A stretch of 64,000 nucleotides of DNA from Caecibacter massiliensis (GCA_900095875.1 LT608311.1:124001-188000); one strand, 5' to 3'; numbered from the stretch's first letter, positions 49,276 to 57,574 are shown. Translations and numbers: made by a program. Notes: a model not told the origin generated them from the sequence alone.

Positions 49276-49373
49276 TTATTTTTTCCTGTACTTCTGGTTA
49301 CGGCTTTTCGGTTTTCCGGAATGGTCATCTCAATAATTCCCAGCTCCAAGGCTGGAGTCAAGTAGTAATCTAT
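49276..49373 (-). pseudogene. Fragment of an ATP-binding (RecG-like/AlbA_2) protein gene, C-terminus
   Basis: One frame reads DYYLTPALELGIIEMTIPE and, after a one-base shift, the next reads KPKSRNQKYR. Together they give the common C-terminal sequence pattern of AlbA_2/RecG-like ATP-binding proteins (LEAGLIEMTIPDKPxSxxQKYR as I recall). The rest of that gene is absent. The surrounding 49140-49947 has stops in all frames and looks decayed. Confidence 0.45.
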
Positions 49374-49947
49374 ACCTCACTCTTTCGATTGTTGATTCAA
49401 TTAATGCGCCCTCGTCTGCAATGCTACGTTCTCGACGCGGCTCGATTGGTTCATCTTGATGTCGAGTGTATAGCCAGATTTGCGTTCGTCCGCGGGAATT
49501 GGTCAATGTGTGTTTTTGTCTGAAAACCACCTTTTTTCAAGGCTTCGCTCTGAGGGAATATGTCCGAAGTCCCATCGTCCTGACATATCTATTGTTGCAA
49601 TCAAAATTGTATATTGAATGTTCGGCTTTCTCTTTTCAATACACGATTTTCGTCTCCAATGTCCCGCTTTTCAATCTTCCCTGCATTAATATAACAATTT
49701 TATTATACATCACAAAAGCGTTGCCCTTCAATATTTTTATTTCTGAAGTTAATGTCAAGAAGTTTTCTGTCTTTCCTCTAGACGCGAATCTTTCGTAAAC
49801 AAATAATAATCGTAACTTAAGAAATGTTTTCATGAAATTTCTCCTTGAAGCTGAAAAGGTGTGATGCTTACTATGGGATTTATCCCGACTTGGAAAAACC
49901 TCATCAAAATTTGTCATTAAATTATTGAGCGACTATTTTTGTATTTT
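49374..49947. other. Decayed intergenic region
   Basis: No credible gene. A short minus-strand reading frame ends at 49401 with VENVALQTRAH before a stop, similar to the gene end at 51061 (see findings). The rest is AT-rich with scattered stops. Confidence 0.4.
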
Positions 49948-50000
49948 AAATCACCTGTCTCAAAGATCCGAATCAGACCTTTGAAACAGGTGATTTTTTT
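49948..50000. terminator. Terminator of the RIC gene
   Basis: aatcacctgt and acaggtgatt with further pairing ctcaaag/ctttga, A- and T-rich flanks, immediately after the RIC stop on the minus strand. Confidence 0.75.
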
Positions 50001-50007
50001 CTTATCG

Positions 50008-50703
50008 TTAGACTTGTTCGGCGTATTCAGGGAAGGCGATGGAGTTTTCCTTGAAGATATGGATGAAGATGTCGTCAAAGAGCTGTTCCATGACAACATA
50101 CGTGTGGCGGAAGGTCGGGCAAGCATCTGCTGGCGGCGTGAAGTTATCCGTCAGTTCCTGGATTTCTTTGATGACGTCGCCGGCACCGGTATGCTCCGTT
50201 TCCAGGTCCTGGATAAGTGCCAGCGTCTGGCTGTCCGGATGCGGATGCTGGCGCATCAGCGGGAACACGAGCTGTTCTTCCTTGGCAAAATGTTCTTCCA
50301 GTTCTGCTTTCAGGCCGGCATAGAGATGATGAAGGCGCGTGAGCATTTTACTATGATGCAGATAATGGACGATAAGGATCTTGTTGAGGAGTTCTTCTGT
50401 TTCAGCCATGAGTCTGCGGTCTGTAACGTGATGCGTCGCTTCCAAATCGTCAAGCATCTCCGTGACTTTAAGCGTCTTGAACGCTTCGATATCGTCATGG
50501 ACGTCCCGCTGTGTCGCTTTTTTGGCAGCTACCTGATTGAGTTCGGCCAGGAATTTATCCACGTCCAGGCCCTTTTCACGGACAGCCATGGCAATGGGGT
50601 CATGGCCGCCACAGCAGTAATCAAGATGCAAACCATTAAGGAATCCAATCGTATTCGGATGGGCTTTTACAACGTCAGCTAAGGTCATGTCTTTCGTGAT
50701 CAT
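50008..50703 (-). CDS. Iron-sulfur cluster repair di-iron protein (RIC/ScdA/YtfE)
   Basis: 231 residues from ATG 50703 (GGAAG 7-8 bases upstream). N-terminal ScdA domain with FLNGLHLDYCCGGHD (paired Cys), then a hemerythrin-like four-helix domain with metal His and Glu in HYLHHSKMLTRLHHLYAGLK, HFAKEEQLVFPLM, LETEHTGAGDVI and FRHTYVVMEQLF. RIC repairs Fe-S clusters after nitric oxide or oxidative damage, useful in a strict anaerobe. Single gene. Confidence 0.93.
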   Translation of the reverse strand: MITKDMTLADVVKAHPNTIGFLNGLHLDYCCGGHDPIAMAVREKGLDVDKFLAELNQVAAKKATQRDVHDDIEAFKTLKVTEMLDDLEATHHVTDRRLMAETEELLNKILIVHYLHHSKMLTRLHHLYAGLKAELEEHFAKEEQLVFPLMRQHPHPDSQTLALIQDLETEHTGAGDVIKEIQELTDNFTPPADACPTFRHTYVVMEQLFDDIFIHIFKENSIAFPEYAEQV

Positions 50704-51016
50704 AGTATCGCTTCCTTTTCTCGCATAATCTATTTTCATGCATTGGTTTCTTGGAACATCTTGAGTATAACAGATAGCGGCAGTGGTATCCGTCGTATTT
50801 GCAACATAGAAATATTCTTATATGGCTGTTTTTTTTTGCGGTCTCCGTCCTTTTCCATCGCCTGTATGCGATTTCGCAGGGGACGCCCAAAGCCTTTCGG
50901 CCCGCCAGGTGCAGAGCGGTTATCAGAATGGACAGCAGCGGCGGGCGTCCCGCGTGAATCCTATGCACAGCTGAAATTTATGACGAACGGCGCACAAAAC
51001 GCCGCATTTGAGTCCG
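50704..51016. other. Intergenic stretch without recognisable gene
   Basis: Contains a TATACT hexamer (minus strand, near 50763) that may belong to the RIC promoter, and a GC-rich inverted repeat gggacgccc / gggcgtccc (about 50880-50888 and 50943-50951). Short open frames on both strands show no family features. Confidence 0.4.
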
Positions 51017-51051
51017 AAAAAGGCGCTGTCGCATGAAGACAGCGCCTTTTA
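51017..51051. terminator. Bidirectional terminator beside the putative attachment site
   Basis: aaaaaggcgctgtc and gacagcgccttttaa form a 12-bp stem 10 bases past the stop of the gene fragment at 51061. Confidence 0.75.
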
Positions 51052-51060
51052 AGTTTGAAG

Positions 51061-51141
51061 TTATGAGTGAGCTCTCGTCAGCAAAGCCACGCACTCCACA
51101 TGGCTCAAGCCAATGCTACTCTTCGGCAAATTTCGCTGTAA
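51061..51141 (-). pseudogene. 3' fragment of a methyltransferase-like gene; putative prophage attachment site
   Basis: The minus strand is open for only 27 codons and ends GLSHVECVALLTRAHS then TAA 51061-51063, right before a terminator. SHVECVxLLxR is the usual C-terminus of RlmD/RumA-type 23S rRNA uracil methyltransferases. The 3' end of that gene is a known insertion site for elements with serine recombinases. The recombinase gene begins 158 bases further on. So this is probably the displaced host gene end and att site. Inference. Confidence 0.45.
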
Positions 51142-51257
51142 TTATCAGCAGACTCGCCGTTTTCTTAATGAAAGTCCCATCGAACGTATCGTCTCTACAC
51201 TCCTGTTATTTGGTCCTTATATAATGTATTATATAGAGGAAAACATTCCATTGCAAT

Positions 51258-51291
51258 AAAAAAAGGCGCACCCTCGAAGGATGCGCCTTTT
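51258..51291 (-). terminator. Terminator of the serine recombinase operon
   Basis: aaaaggcgca and tgcgcctttt (51261-51270, 51282-51291), poly-T on the minus strand, 8 bases after the recombinase stop. Confidence 0.85.
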
Positions 51292-51298
51292 CATCATG

Positions 51299-52867
51299 CT
51301 ATAAGTCGATTTGTGTCTCCAGGCCTGACTTGAAGACGACTATGAAGTGATCGTCGAAAACGACGATTTTTTCAATCAGCCGGCGGACTAGAAGTTCATC
51401 GTATGCAGCAATCTTTCCTGATTGATGCTCCAGGAAATCCATCATCACATTGATGCGCCGCTGCTTTTCCCTGTTGTCAGCATCCGTGAGGGCCAGAGCA
51501 TCCTTTTTTGCCCGGAGGCTATCCATCTGCTCGGTTAGATCTGTATACGGCTGTTTTTGTTTGACCCGTTCGAGTAGTTCCCCTTGCAGCTTTTTTATTT
51601 TTGCGTCAAGGGCTTGTACGGGCTTCTGCGTCCTCTGGCTGATGGCTTCCCGGATATTGTTTTTCATGATGCGGATGAAATTCTTCTTATCCGGCAGGAT
51701 CCGGTTGATGGCTTTCACCACGACCTTTTTCAGTAGCTCTTCCTCGACTGTTCGGGAATAACATGGGATGCTTAAATTCTTCTTTTTCCGTTCTACTCTG
51801 CTGACGCATCTCCAGACAACTATCCGATCTTTACCTTTCGGACTCCAGGTGAGGCGGCGATAGGTTTCCCCGCAATGGGAACAATACACGATATTGGACA
51901 AGGCGTATTTCCCGCCACTAATGAAATGCCCGGTAGTTCCCCGGCGGCGGGACCGTCTTTGCATTTCTTCCTGTACGTTCATGAAGATATCCTTCGGAAT
52001 GATTGCCTCGTGGTCGTCCTCTACATAGTACTGCGGAGCAAGGCCATTATTGATGGCCCGCTTTTTATTCAAAAAATCTGTTGTAACTGTTTTCTGCAAC
52101 AGTGCGTCTCCCATGTATTTTTCATTCTGGAGCATCTTCCTGACTGTCGACCCTCGCCAATAGGTACTGCCCGCGGCGGTCTTTATTCCGTCCGCCGCAA
52201 GATGGTCGCCGATGCTCTGATAACTCCAGCCTTCCAGGAACTCCCGGAAGATGCGCTTCACTACCTCGGCTTCTTCCGGATTGATGACGAGCTTCCCATC
52301 TTCATCCTTATCGTAACCCAGAAAGCGATTCGTGTTCACCCGGACCTGTCCTTGCTGGAACCGATACTGTACGCCCAGCTTGACGTTCTGTGAGAGGCTC
52401 TGGCTTTCCTGTTGGGCCAGGGATGCCATGATGGTGAGTAGCACTTCCCCCTTGGCATCGAGGGTATTGATGTTTTCTTTTTCGAAGAAAACGGCAATCT
52501 GCCTTTCCTTCAGCCTACGGATGTATTTCAGACAGTCCAGCGTGTTGCGGGCGAAACGGCTGACGGATTTCGTGACGACCATGTCAATATTGCCCGCCAT
52601 GCAGTCCTCGATGAGCCGGTTGAATTCACTGCGGTTCTTCGTGTTCGTGCCGGAGATACCTTCATCGGCATAGATGCCGGCAAATCGCCATCCCGGATGC
52701 ATTTGGATATAGTTGGTATAATGTTCAATCTGCGTTTCATAGCTCGTCGCCTGTTCATCGGAGTCTGTAGATACGCGGCAGTACGCTGCGACTCGCAAAG
52801 CTGTGGATTTTTCTTCTGTTGACTTGTCTGCTTTCCTGCGGGCAGGAATTATCGTTACATTTGCCAT
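51299..52867 (-). CDS. Large serine recombinase (first of a triple module)
   Basis: 522 residues. Resolvase domain with catalytic Ser33 in RVAAYCRVSTDSDEQATSYE and YADEGISGTNTKNRSEF, SVSRFARNTLDCLKYIRRLK; recombinase domain (about 165-280); zinc ribbon YCSHCGETYRRLTW with later Cys; C-terminal coiled coil. Catalyses site-specific integration and excision. Start overlaps the end of the middle gene by 13 bases. Confidence 0.95.
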   Translation of the reverse strand: MANVTIIPARRKADKSTEEKSTALRVAAYCRVSTDSDEQATSYETQIEHYTNYIQMHPGWRFAGIYADEGISGTNTKNRSEFNRLIEDCMAGNIDMVVTKSVSRFARNTLDCLKYIRRLKERQIAVFFEKENINTLDAKGEVLLTIMASLAQQESQSLSQNVKLGVQYRFQQGQVRVNTNRFLGYDKDEDGKLVINPEEAEVVKRIFREFLEGWSYQSIGDHLAADGIKTAAGSTYWRGSTVRKMLQNEKYMGDALLQKTVTTDFLNKKRAINNGLAPQYYVEDDHEAIIPKDIFMNVQEEMQRRSRRRGTTGHFISGGKYALSNIVYCSHCGETYRRLTWSPKGKDRIVVWRCVSRVERKKKNLSIPCYSRTVEEELLKKVVVKAINRILPDKKNFIRIMKNNIREAISQRTQKPVQALDAKIKKLQGELLERVKQKQPYTDLTEQMDSLRAKKDALALTDADNREKQRRINVMMDFLEHQSGKIAAYDELLVRRLIEKIVVFDDHFIVVFKSGLETQIDL

Positions 52868-53292
52868 GTGGTTTCCTCGCTTTCAATTAAACTGTACATG
52901 TATTCGGCTTGACGATACGGGTTCTGGTGCGTTGCCAGCTTTTTCTTCATATGGAACTGTGTCGATATCGGGGCAGGCTTTGGGGACTTTTTCTTTAGCT
53001 TATCCTTCCCCCAGCGTTTAGCACGGCGTTCCTTTTCCGCCCGGACTGCGTCCTGTAATTCTTTATCTAAGATAGGCGGATAGAACTCGTTACCACAGTA
53101 CCGGGGATTGAGCATCAATGCCCCGGCCCGGGAGTGATCTTTCTTCAATCCGACCGCTGCAGCCGCCTTGCTCAGTGACAGCCCTGACAAGTAGGCTCGA
53201 CACATCCTTCTAAGCTGCAATGCCTCCTTGGGCACGATTCCGATCGTACCGTCAACCATTTTGTATCCAAACGGAATGATACCTCTAGCCAT
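52855..53292 (-). CDS. Small recombinase-domain protein (middle of triple module)
   Basis: 145 residues. Carries only a recombinase-like DNA-binding segment (IPFGYKMVDGTIGIVPKEA, RMCRAYLSGLSLSKAAAAVG, LNPRYCGNEFYPPIL) and lacks the resolvase domain and catalytic Ser. Such short middle genes are typical of three-gene serine recombinase modules in Firmicutes elements; the partner role is unknown. Overlaps both neighbours, so it is translated with them. Confidence 0.85.
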   Translation of the reverse strand: MARGIIPFGYKMVDGTIGIVPKEALQLRRMCRAYLSGLSLSKAAAAVGLKKDHSRAGALMLNPRYCGNEFYPPILDKELQDAVRAEKERRAKRWGKDKLKKKSPKPAPISTQFHMKKKLATHQNPYRQAEYMYSLIESEETTWQM

Positions 53293-54841
53293 CTGTCTTC
53301 ACCCTTTCTGTCAAATTCAATCCGCACTTCAAATGAAATGTGAATTCCGTCTGCGAAAGAACGAGTATGTGATCAACAAAGCGTGTAAATGCCTCACCAT
53401 CGAAAGCAGTCTGCATCGGAAACTCCTTCAGATATTGTATGAGCTCGTCAAGATTCTTCTGTTGTGCCATCTGCTCAGGACTACGTTGCACGCTCCGCTG
53501 CTTTTCCAAGGTGTCCATTTCTATCTTCAGCTTGGCCATCTCCGTATTATAAGCATGGGATGGAAGATACCCTTTATGGAGAAAGTCTGCCAACTGTTCC
53601 TGTTGTATCCTGCATTCTGTGAGACGCCTGTTTATCGCTTCCATTTTTTCAGGATCCTGTTGAAAGGTATTTCCGTTCAATGCCCTTTTCAGAGTCTCCA
53701 GTATAGGCTTGCGTCCAAAAGATAGCTTGTTCATCAATACTATGAAAGCCTGTTGAAGCGCAGTCTCCTTGACGCTTTTTTGCGGACACTTCGAAACATC
53801 AGCAAGATGCTGACGGCAAGCCCAAGACGGGTACACAAGGGAACCCGTATACTGCATGCGCCTCTGGAAATGTTTTCCACAGTGGCCACAGACGATTTTG
53901 CCGGAAAAAGGGTATCGATTCAAGCTTCTCCCACCCTGGGGATCCACATTCTTTTCCTTACCAAGGAAGTCAAGCATTCTGGCCGCAGCCTCGAAAGTCT
54001 TACGGCTGATGATTGGTTGGTGATCATCCTGCAGATAGTACTGATCCCGCTCACCATGATTCACATGGCGTTTAAACTCGTCATCCATATACGTCTTCTG
54101 CACGAGGCAGTCGCCGATATATTTTTCGTTTCTCAAGACGGCTCTCACGGTGCTTTCAGCCCACTTCCCTCCCCTTTTGGTCGGTGCCTGCCGCTTGTTG
54201 AGGTCATCCGCAATGGTATACGCACCCTTTCCTGCCAGACATTGCTCAAAAATATAGCGCACCCAGATGGCTTCCTCTTCATTGACGATGTACTTGCCGT
54301 CTGTGACAGTATAACCATATGGGGCATAGCCGGCTTTGTAATTGCCCGACTTGAACCGTTCCTGGTAGCTCCATTTTTGATTATCTGATATGGAGCGTGA
54401 TTCCTGCTCGGCAAGGCTGCCCATGAGAGTCACCAGGAACTCATCCTGCATACTGCCTGTATCGATATTTTCCTTTTCGAAGTAAATAGGGATGCCGAGA
54501 TTCATGAGCTTGCGAACCATCTCAATGCAGTCTGTCGTGTTGCGGGCGAACCGGCTGAGCGACTTCGTGATGATATAGTCTATCTTGCCTAGTTCGCAGT
54601 CCGTTATGAGCTGCTGCAATCCTGGGCGTACTTCCTTTTTCGTCCCGGTAATGCCTTCATCAAAATAGATACCGGCAAGCTCCCATCCGCGCTTGGATTT
54701 GATATATTCTTCATAATGGCTTTTCTGTGTTTCCAAACTTGTCAGCTGATCATCGAAGCTGGTCGAGACGCGGCAATAGGCTGCCACACGGAGCTTCTTT
54801 TTCTTCGGTTTGTCCGGCATGATTTTTGTTACTGTTTTCAT
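53285..54841 (-). CDS. Large serine recombinase (third of a triple module)
   Basis: 518 residues. Catalytic Ser26 in RVAAYCRVSTSFDDQLTSLE, then YFDEGITGTKKEVRPGLQQL and SLSRFARNTTDCIEMVRKLM; recombinase domain about 160-270 and zinc ribbon VCGHCGKHFQRRMQ. Clearly related to the 51299-52867 protein. First in the operon. Confidence 0.95.
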   Translation of the reverse strand: MKTVTKIMPDKPKKKKLRVAAYCRVSTSFDDQLTSLETQKSHYEEYIKSKRGWELAGIYFDEGITGTKKEVRPGLQQLITDCELGKIDYIITKSLSRFARNTTDCIEMVRKLMNLGIPIYFEKENIDTGSMQDEFLVTLMGSLAEQESRSISDNQKWSYQERFKSGNYKAGYAPYGYTVTDGKYIVNEEEAIWVRYIFEQCLAGKGAYTIADDLNKRQAPTKRGGKWAESTVRAVLRNEKYIGDCLVQKTYMDDEFKRHVNHGERDQYYLQDDHQPIISRKTFEAAARMLDFLGKEKNVDPQGGRSLNRYPFSGKIVCGHCGKHFQRRMQYTGSLVYPSWACRQHLADVSKCPQKSVKETALQQAFIVLMNKLSFGRKPILETLKRALNGNTFQQDPEKMEAINRRLTECRIQQEQLADFLHKGYLPSHAYNTEMAKLKIEMDTLEKQRSVQRSPEQMAQQKNLDELIQYLKEFPMQTAFDGEAFTRFVDHILVLSQTEFTFHLKCGLNLTERVKTDG

Positions 54842-54904
54842 CAGTTTTCACCTACTTTCCATACGTATATATCCAATAAACGAACTGATATAGCAAGTCG
54901 AATA

Positions 54905-55114
54905 TCAATATAAATCTGATAAATATGCGGCAAAACTGCGCTGGTTAGCAGCCTTCAAAGCAGTCAGCTCATCAGCCGTAATAAGTCCGGCATCAAAGAG
55001 CGCCACGGCCATTTGGTTGGCCCGCAGGCAATTGATGGTGCTCTCAAGGTCCTCGTGCGTACAGGTTCGGGGTATGGTAGTCTGTTGTTCAATCTGCATT
55101 ATCTTCTGTTCCAT
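54905..55114 (-). CDS. Small SHOCT-like protein of the recombinase module
   Basis: 69 residues from ATG 55114, with AGGAGG 8 bases upstream (an upstream in-frame start to 55192 would cross it). C-terminal half LFDAGLITADELTALKAANQ is SHOCT-like, as is the end of the zinc-finger protein at 55919-56854. Length and place next to the recombinases would also fit a recombination directionality factor. A decayed copy of its leader and first codons lies upstream. Function unknown. Confidence 0.7.
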   Translation of the reverse strand: MEQKIMQIEQQTTIPRTCTHEDLESTINCLRANQMAVALFDAGLITADELTALKAANQRSFAAYLSDLY

Positions 55115-55349
55115 AAAGCAATCCTCCTTAAAAAAAAGTCCTTCTACCTTTCCTAAGGAGGTTTCGCGACAATTTTTCCGGCTTTTCAGCAAAATTTTTC
55201 AAAAAATTTAAAAATGCTCTTTCAGGCATCTGTTTTTAGTCTGCATTGTCTTCATTTCTATAAAGCAAAACTTCTTAAATGCCTTTCTAACTTTCCTAAG
55301 GAGGGTTCACGAGAGTTTTTCCAGCCATTCAGTAAAATGCCACAAAAAT
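55115..55349 (-). repeat. Imperfect tandem duplication of a leader plus first codons
   Basis: The 90-100 bases upstream of the 69-residue gene recur about 145 bases further up. Shared blocks include tttcctaaggagg followed by ttcgcgac/ttcacgag, tttttcc, cagcaaaat/cagtaaaat, and, past the ribosome site, ATGGAACAGAAGATAATGCA against ATAGAAATGAAGACAATGCA. In the distal copy the ATG is ATA and the frame stops after about 15 codons. So the gene start was duplicated and one copy decayed. Confidence 0.6.
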
Positions 55350-55394
55350 ACAAAAAACTCCTGCAAGCATCAGAAGATGCCTGCAGAAGTCGTT
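55350..55394 (-). terminator. Terminator upstream of the duplicated leader
   Basis: On the minus strand CTTCTGCAGGCATC pairs with GATGCTTGCAGGAG (one bulge), followed by TTTTTTG. It ends the transcript of the DUF4926-like gene region. Confidence 0.75.
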
Positions 55395-55437
55395 GATTAC
55401 GCTATTTTTATTATCCGTACCTGCCTGTGAATGGCAA

Positions 55438-55467
55438 TAAAAAAGACACCCGTTAAGGGTATCTTTT
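55438..55467 (-). terminator. Terminator overlapping the stop of the 56-residue gene
   Basis: Minus strand AAAGATACCC and GGGTGTCTTT stem with TTTTTT after it; it begins inside the stop codon region of the gene at 55466. Confidence 0.7.
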
Positions 55468-55636
55468 AGGCACTGTAAGTTATCTTTTCTATTTCTTCAA
55501 TACTCACTACTTCTAAATCACCATCGTCAGGGACAGGCGACAATTCGACAAGATAATAACCATCATGTGAATCCTCTAGAATGGTACCTTCACGACCATC
55601 CTTTAATAAAATGCAATCTAATTCCTTAGGCCTCAT
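55466..55636 (-). CDS. DUF4926-like small protein
   Basis: 56 residues. RPKELDCILLKDGREGTILE, then DSHDGYYLVELSPVPDDGD and a terminal VVSIEEIEKITY. The pattern (short barrel with KDGREGTI and GYYLVE) is that of DUF4926, often found beside toxin-like or immunity-like genes in mobile elements. Lies 32 bases after the frameshifted gene upstream. Role unknown. Confidence 0.65.
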   Translation of the reverse strand: MRPKELDCILLKDGREGTILEDSHDGYYLVELSPVPDDGDLEVVSIEEIEKITYSA

Positions 55637-55668
55637 TTTTTCCACTCCTTCTTAAAGCTCATCGCACT

Positions 55669-55922
55669 TTAAAATTCAACATCCTCAAAATCATCTATTA
55701 TTTGATTTAGCGATTTTCCATCAAATAATGGATAAATCATTACCTCGTTGATATCATCAAAGTGATGGCAGAATCTCCATACCACATATCTACATTACAA
55801 GCAGAGAAAGGATCTATGCCGCATTCTTTTCCTTTGTACGTAAACAAAATATGGCTTTCTAGTGATTCAATCCTTTGTTTCATCATTTCAGGTTTCACCA
55901 TATTATGGCTTCCATCCTTCAC
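55669..55922 (-). pseudogene. Frameshifted hypothetical gene (small acidic protein)
   Basis: GTG start at 55922 overlapping the upstream stop (GTGA). First frame: ILFTYKGKECGIDPFSACNV then DMWYGDSAIT, ending early at 55740. A +1 shift near ACTTTGATGA restores FDDINEVMIYPLFDGKSLNQ and IIDDFEDVEF to a stop at 55669. The two halves make one protein of about 84 residues of a family I only know as hypothetical in Firmicutes. A real mutation or a sequencing error. Confidence 0.55.
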
Positions 55923-56854
55923 GTTTCGTCCAGCCCGACAAATATCGGATTATATTTCTTCATCATCTTTTGTTCAAAGGCCTTATACTCTTTTTTTGTG
56001 ATAAGCTTTTGTTCGAGCATTTTACGAGCGGTATGCATCGTTGCTTGGTAGACAGCCTCGTCGTGAAATGTTTCCTTATCCATCCTAAGGGCCTCTTGTC
56101 CGTTTACAGTTGTAGTTTTCGCCTCATTTGCTTTAGACCGTTCCTTCAATTTATCTGGGCAGGAAGTTCCCTTCTGTTTCTCCTGTGAAGCAAAAGCAGC
56201 AGCCGGTTTCTCCACTTTGGATGTGCTAGGCACTTCCCTATGAACAGTCTGTACGTCCAGCATGGCCGGCTTGATTGCACCCTCATCCTGACGTATCTTC
56301 TTTTCTATCTTCGGACGTTCTCGGTACGCTGGGATTTCATCCATAGTAGCATTTACTTTAACCTGTTTCTGCAAATGGTCTGGGCTAGGAGTTGCCTGAT
56401 GAATTTCCCGAGCTGTATGTACTTTAGCCGTTATCTCCGACTGCGTCGGACGTGGATTTGTTTCCTGAGACAACTGTCCAAAACGATGCTCGATATAGCA
56501 GGCATGGCAACAGTACTTCCGCTTACGGCCGCCATAAACGGTGAACTTCTTCCCACAGTTCAGACAGATGTAGGTGTGCGTGGTTTTGTGTTTTACCAGG
56601 TCGAGGTGGCTGTTCCACCAGGCATTCCTGCATTTATCCGAACAAAAGCGCTTTTGTTTCCGACCAGGTGTCTGTATGATGGGCTTGCCACAATATTCGC
56701 AGACCAACGACGGTTTACTGCCGTCCGGTAAGTTATGTCGCCGGCACCAAGATTTTACAGTATTGATGGATAGATTCAGTACTTTGGCTATCGTACCATA
56801 ACCTACACCAGCGCGACGCATAATCGTCAACTGTCTTTTTTGCTCGTCTGTCAT
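55919..56854 (-). CDS. Zinc-finger/HTH regulator of the recombinase module
   Basis: 311 residues. N-terminal sigma-like HTH: RQLTIMRRAGVGYGTIAKVL then NLSINTVKSWCRRHNL (residues about 8-40). Two zinc fingers: CEYCGKPI with RFCSDKCR, and CLNCGKKF with YCCHACY (about 52-125). A long charged, low-complexity linker (about 130-250) leads to a SHOCT-like end (TARKMLEQKLITKKEYKAFE). This architecture is a regular neighbour of triple serine recombinases in clostridial elements; it probably controls transcription or excision. Confidence 0.8.
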   Translation of the reverse strand: MTDEQKRQLTIMRRAGVGYGTIAKVLNLSINTVKSWCRRHNLPDGSKPSLVCEYCGKPIIQTPGRKQKRFCSDKCRNAWWNSHLDLVKHKTTHTYICLNCGKKFTVYGGRKRKYCCHACYIEHRFGQLSQETNPRPTQSEITAKVHTAREIHQATPSPDHLQKQVKVNATMDEIPAYRERPKIEKKIRQDEGAIKPAMLDVQTVHREVPSTSKVEKPAAAFASQEKQKGTSCPDKLKERSKANEAKTTTVNGQEALRMDKETFHDEAVYQATMHTARKMLEQKLITKKEYKAFEQKMMKKYNPIFVGLDET

Positions 56855-56944
56855 ACGATTTGCCTCCTATTTTAAGTCCGCCAGGTTGTTAATATATTAT
56901 AACTATATGATACCGTTTTTACGTAAATATACAAGACATTAAAA

Positions 56945-56985
56945 TAAGCCGGCACAGAGTAATGTCACTCCATACCGGCTTTTTA
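56945..56985. terminator. Terminator left of the toxin-antitoxin cassette
   Basis: taagccgg and ccggctttttat stem with T-run. Its position relative to the partial gene copy at 56991 matches that of the 57876 terminator relative to the intact gene. Confidence 0.65.
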
Positions 56986-56990
56986 TATCT

Positions 56991-57083
56991 TACGCTATTT
57001 TCTTTTTCACATCGGCCACGATGGTCTTCACGGCCTGTTTCATCAGGACGATGTACAGGCGGTTGCGGATTTACACCCACCAG
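56991..57083 (-). repeat. 93-base partial copy of the 3' end of the phage gene at 57927
   Basis: 84 of 93 positions match 57928-58020 by my count, including the stop codon and the sequence for IRNRLYIxLMKQAVKTIVAD. A stop interrupts the copy, so it is a pseudogene fragment. The two copies flank the toxin-antitoxin cassette in direct orientation. The remaining bases up to 57200 are AT-rich promoter-like sequence for the toxin. Confidence 0.8.
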
Positions 57084-57202
57084 TTGAACTTAAGTAGGGA
57101 GCCTTCCTTGATTAAAGCCGAGTTTCCCATGTTATTAATTTCTATAAAATACGACTTTACAATATGGGATATATCCCCTATAATGAATCTAGAGGTGATA
57201 GG

Positions 57203-57574
57203 ATGCCTAAAATAAAGGTCGTTTATTATATAAAGAAAGATGGTTCTATCCCAGTCCAAGAATTTATCGAATCATTGGAAACAAAAATGGCGGCTAAAGT
57301 TATGCGAACAATTAAGCTGCTTCAAGATAATGGCAGTGATTTACGTCTTCCTCATTCGGAATATTTAACAGATGGAATATATGAATTACGTTCAAAACAA
57401 GGAAGCAATATAACTCGCATCATGTATTTTTTCGTTATAGGTAATAAAGCTATCTTGACGAATGGCTTTACAAAGAAAAGCCAGAAAACACCTAAAAAAG
57501 AAATAGAATTAGCTAAGAAATATCGAGAAGATTACATGAAGCGCATTTTAGGAGGTGGCAGTGATGAATCCTGA
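57203..57574 (+). CDS. RelE/HigB-like toxin (phage-derived Gp49-like)
   Basis: 123 residues from ATG 57203 (GAGGTGATAG directly upstream; an earlier in-frame ATG lacks a site). VYYIKKDGSIPVQEFIESLE, HSEYLTDGIYELRSKQGSNI, TRIMYFFV and the lysine-rich GFTKKSQKTPKKEIELAKKY are typical of Gp49/HigB-like ribosome-dependent RNases. Overlaps the antitoxin gene by 11 bases; toxin first is the higBA order. Confidence 0.92.
   Translation: MPKIKVVYYIKKDGSIPVQEFIESLETKMAAKVMRTIKLLQDNGSDLRLPHSEYLTDGIYELRSKQGSNITRIMYFFVIGNKAILTNGFTKKSQKTPKKEIELAKKYREDYMKRILGGGSDES

Noticed and set aside
54145-54414. Small minus-strand frame inside the third recombinase gene
   Set aside because: Out-of-frame shadow of the recombinase coding sequence with no start signal.
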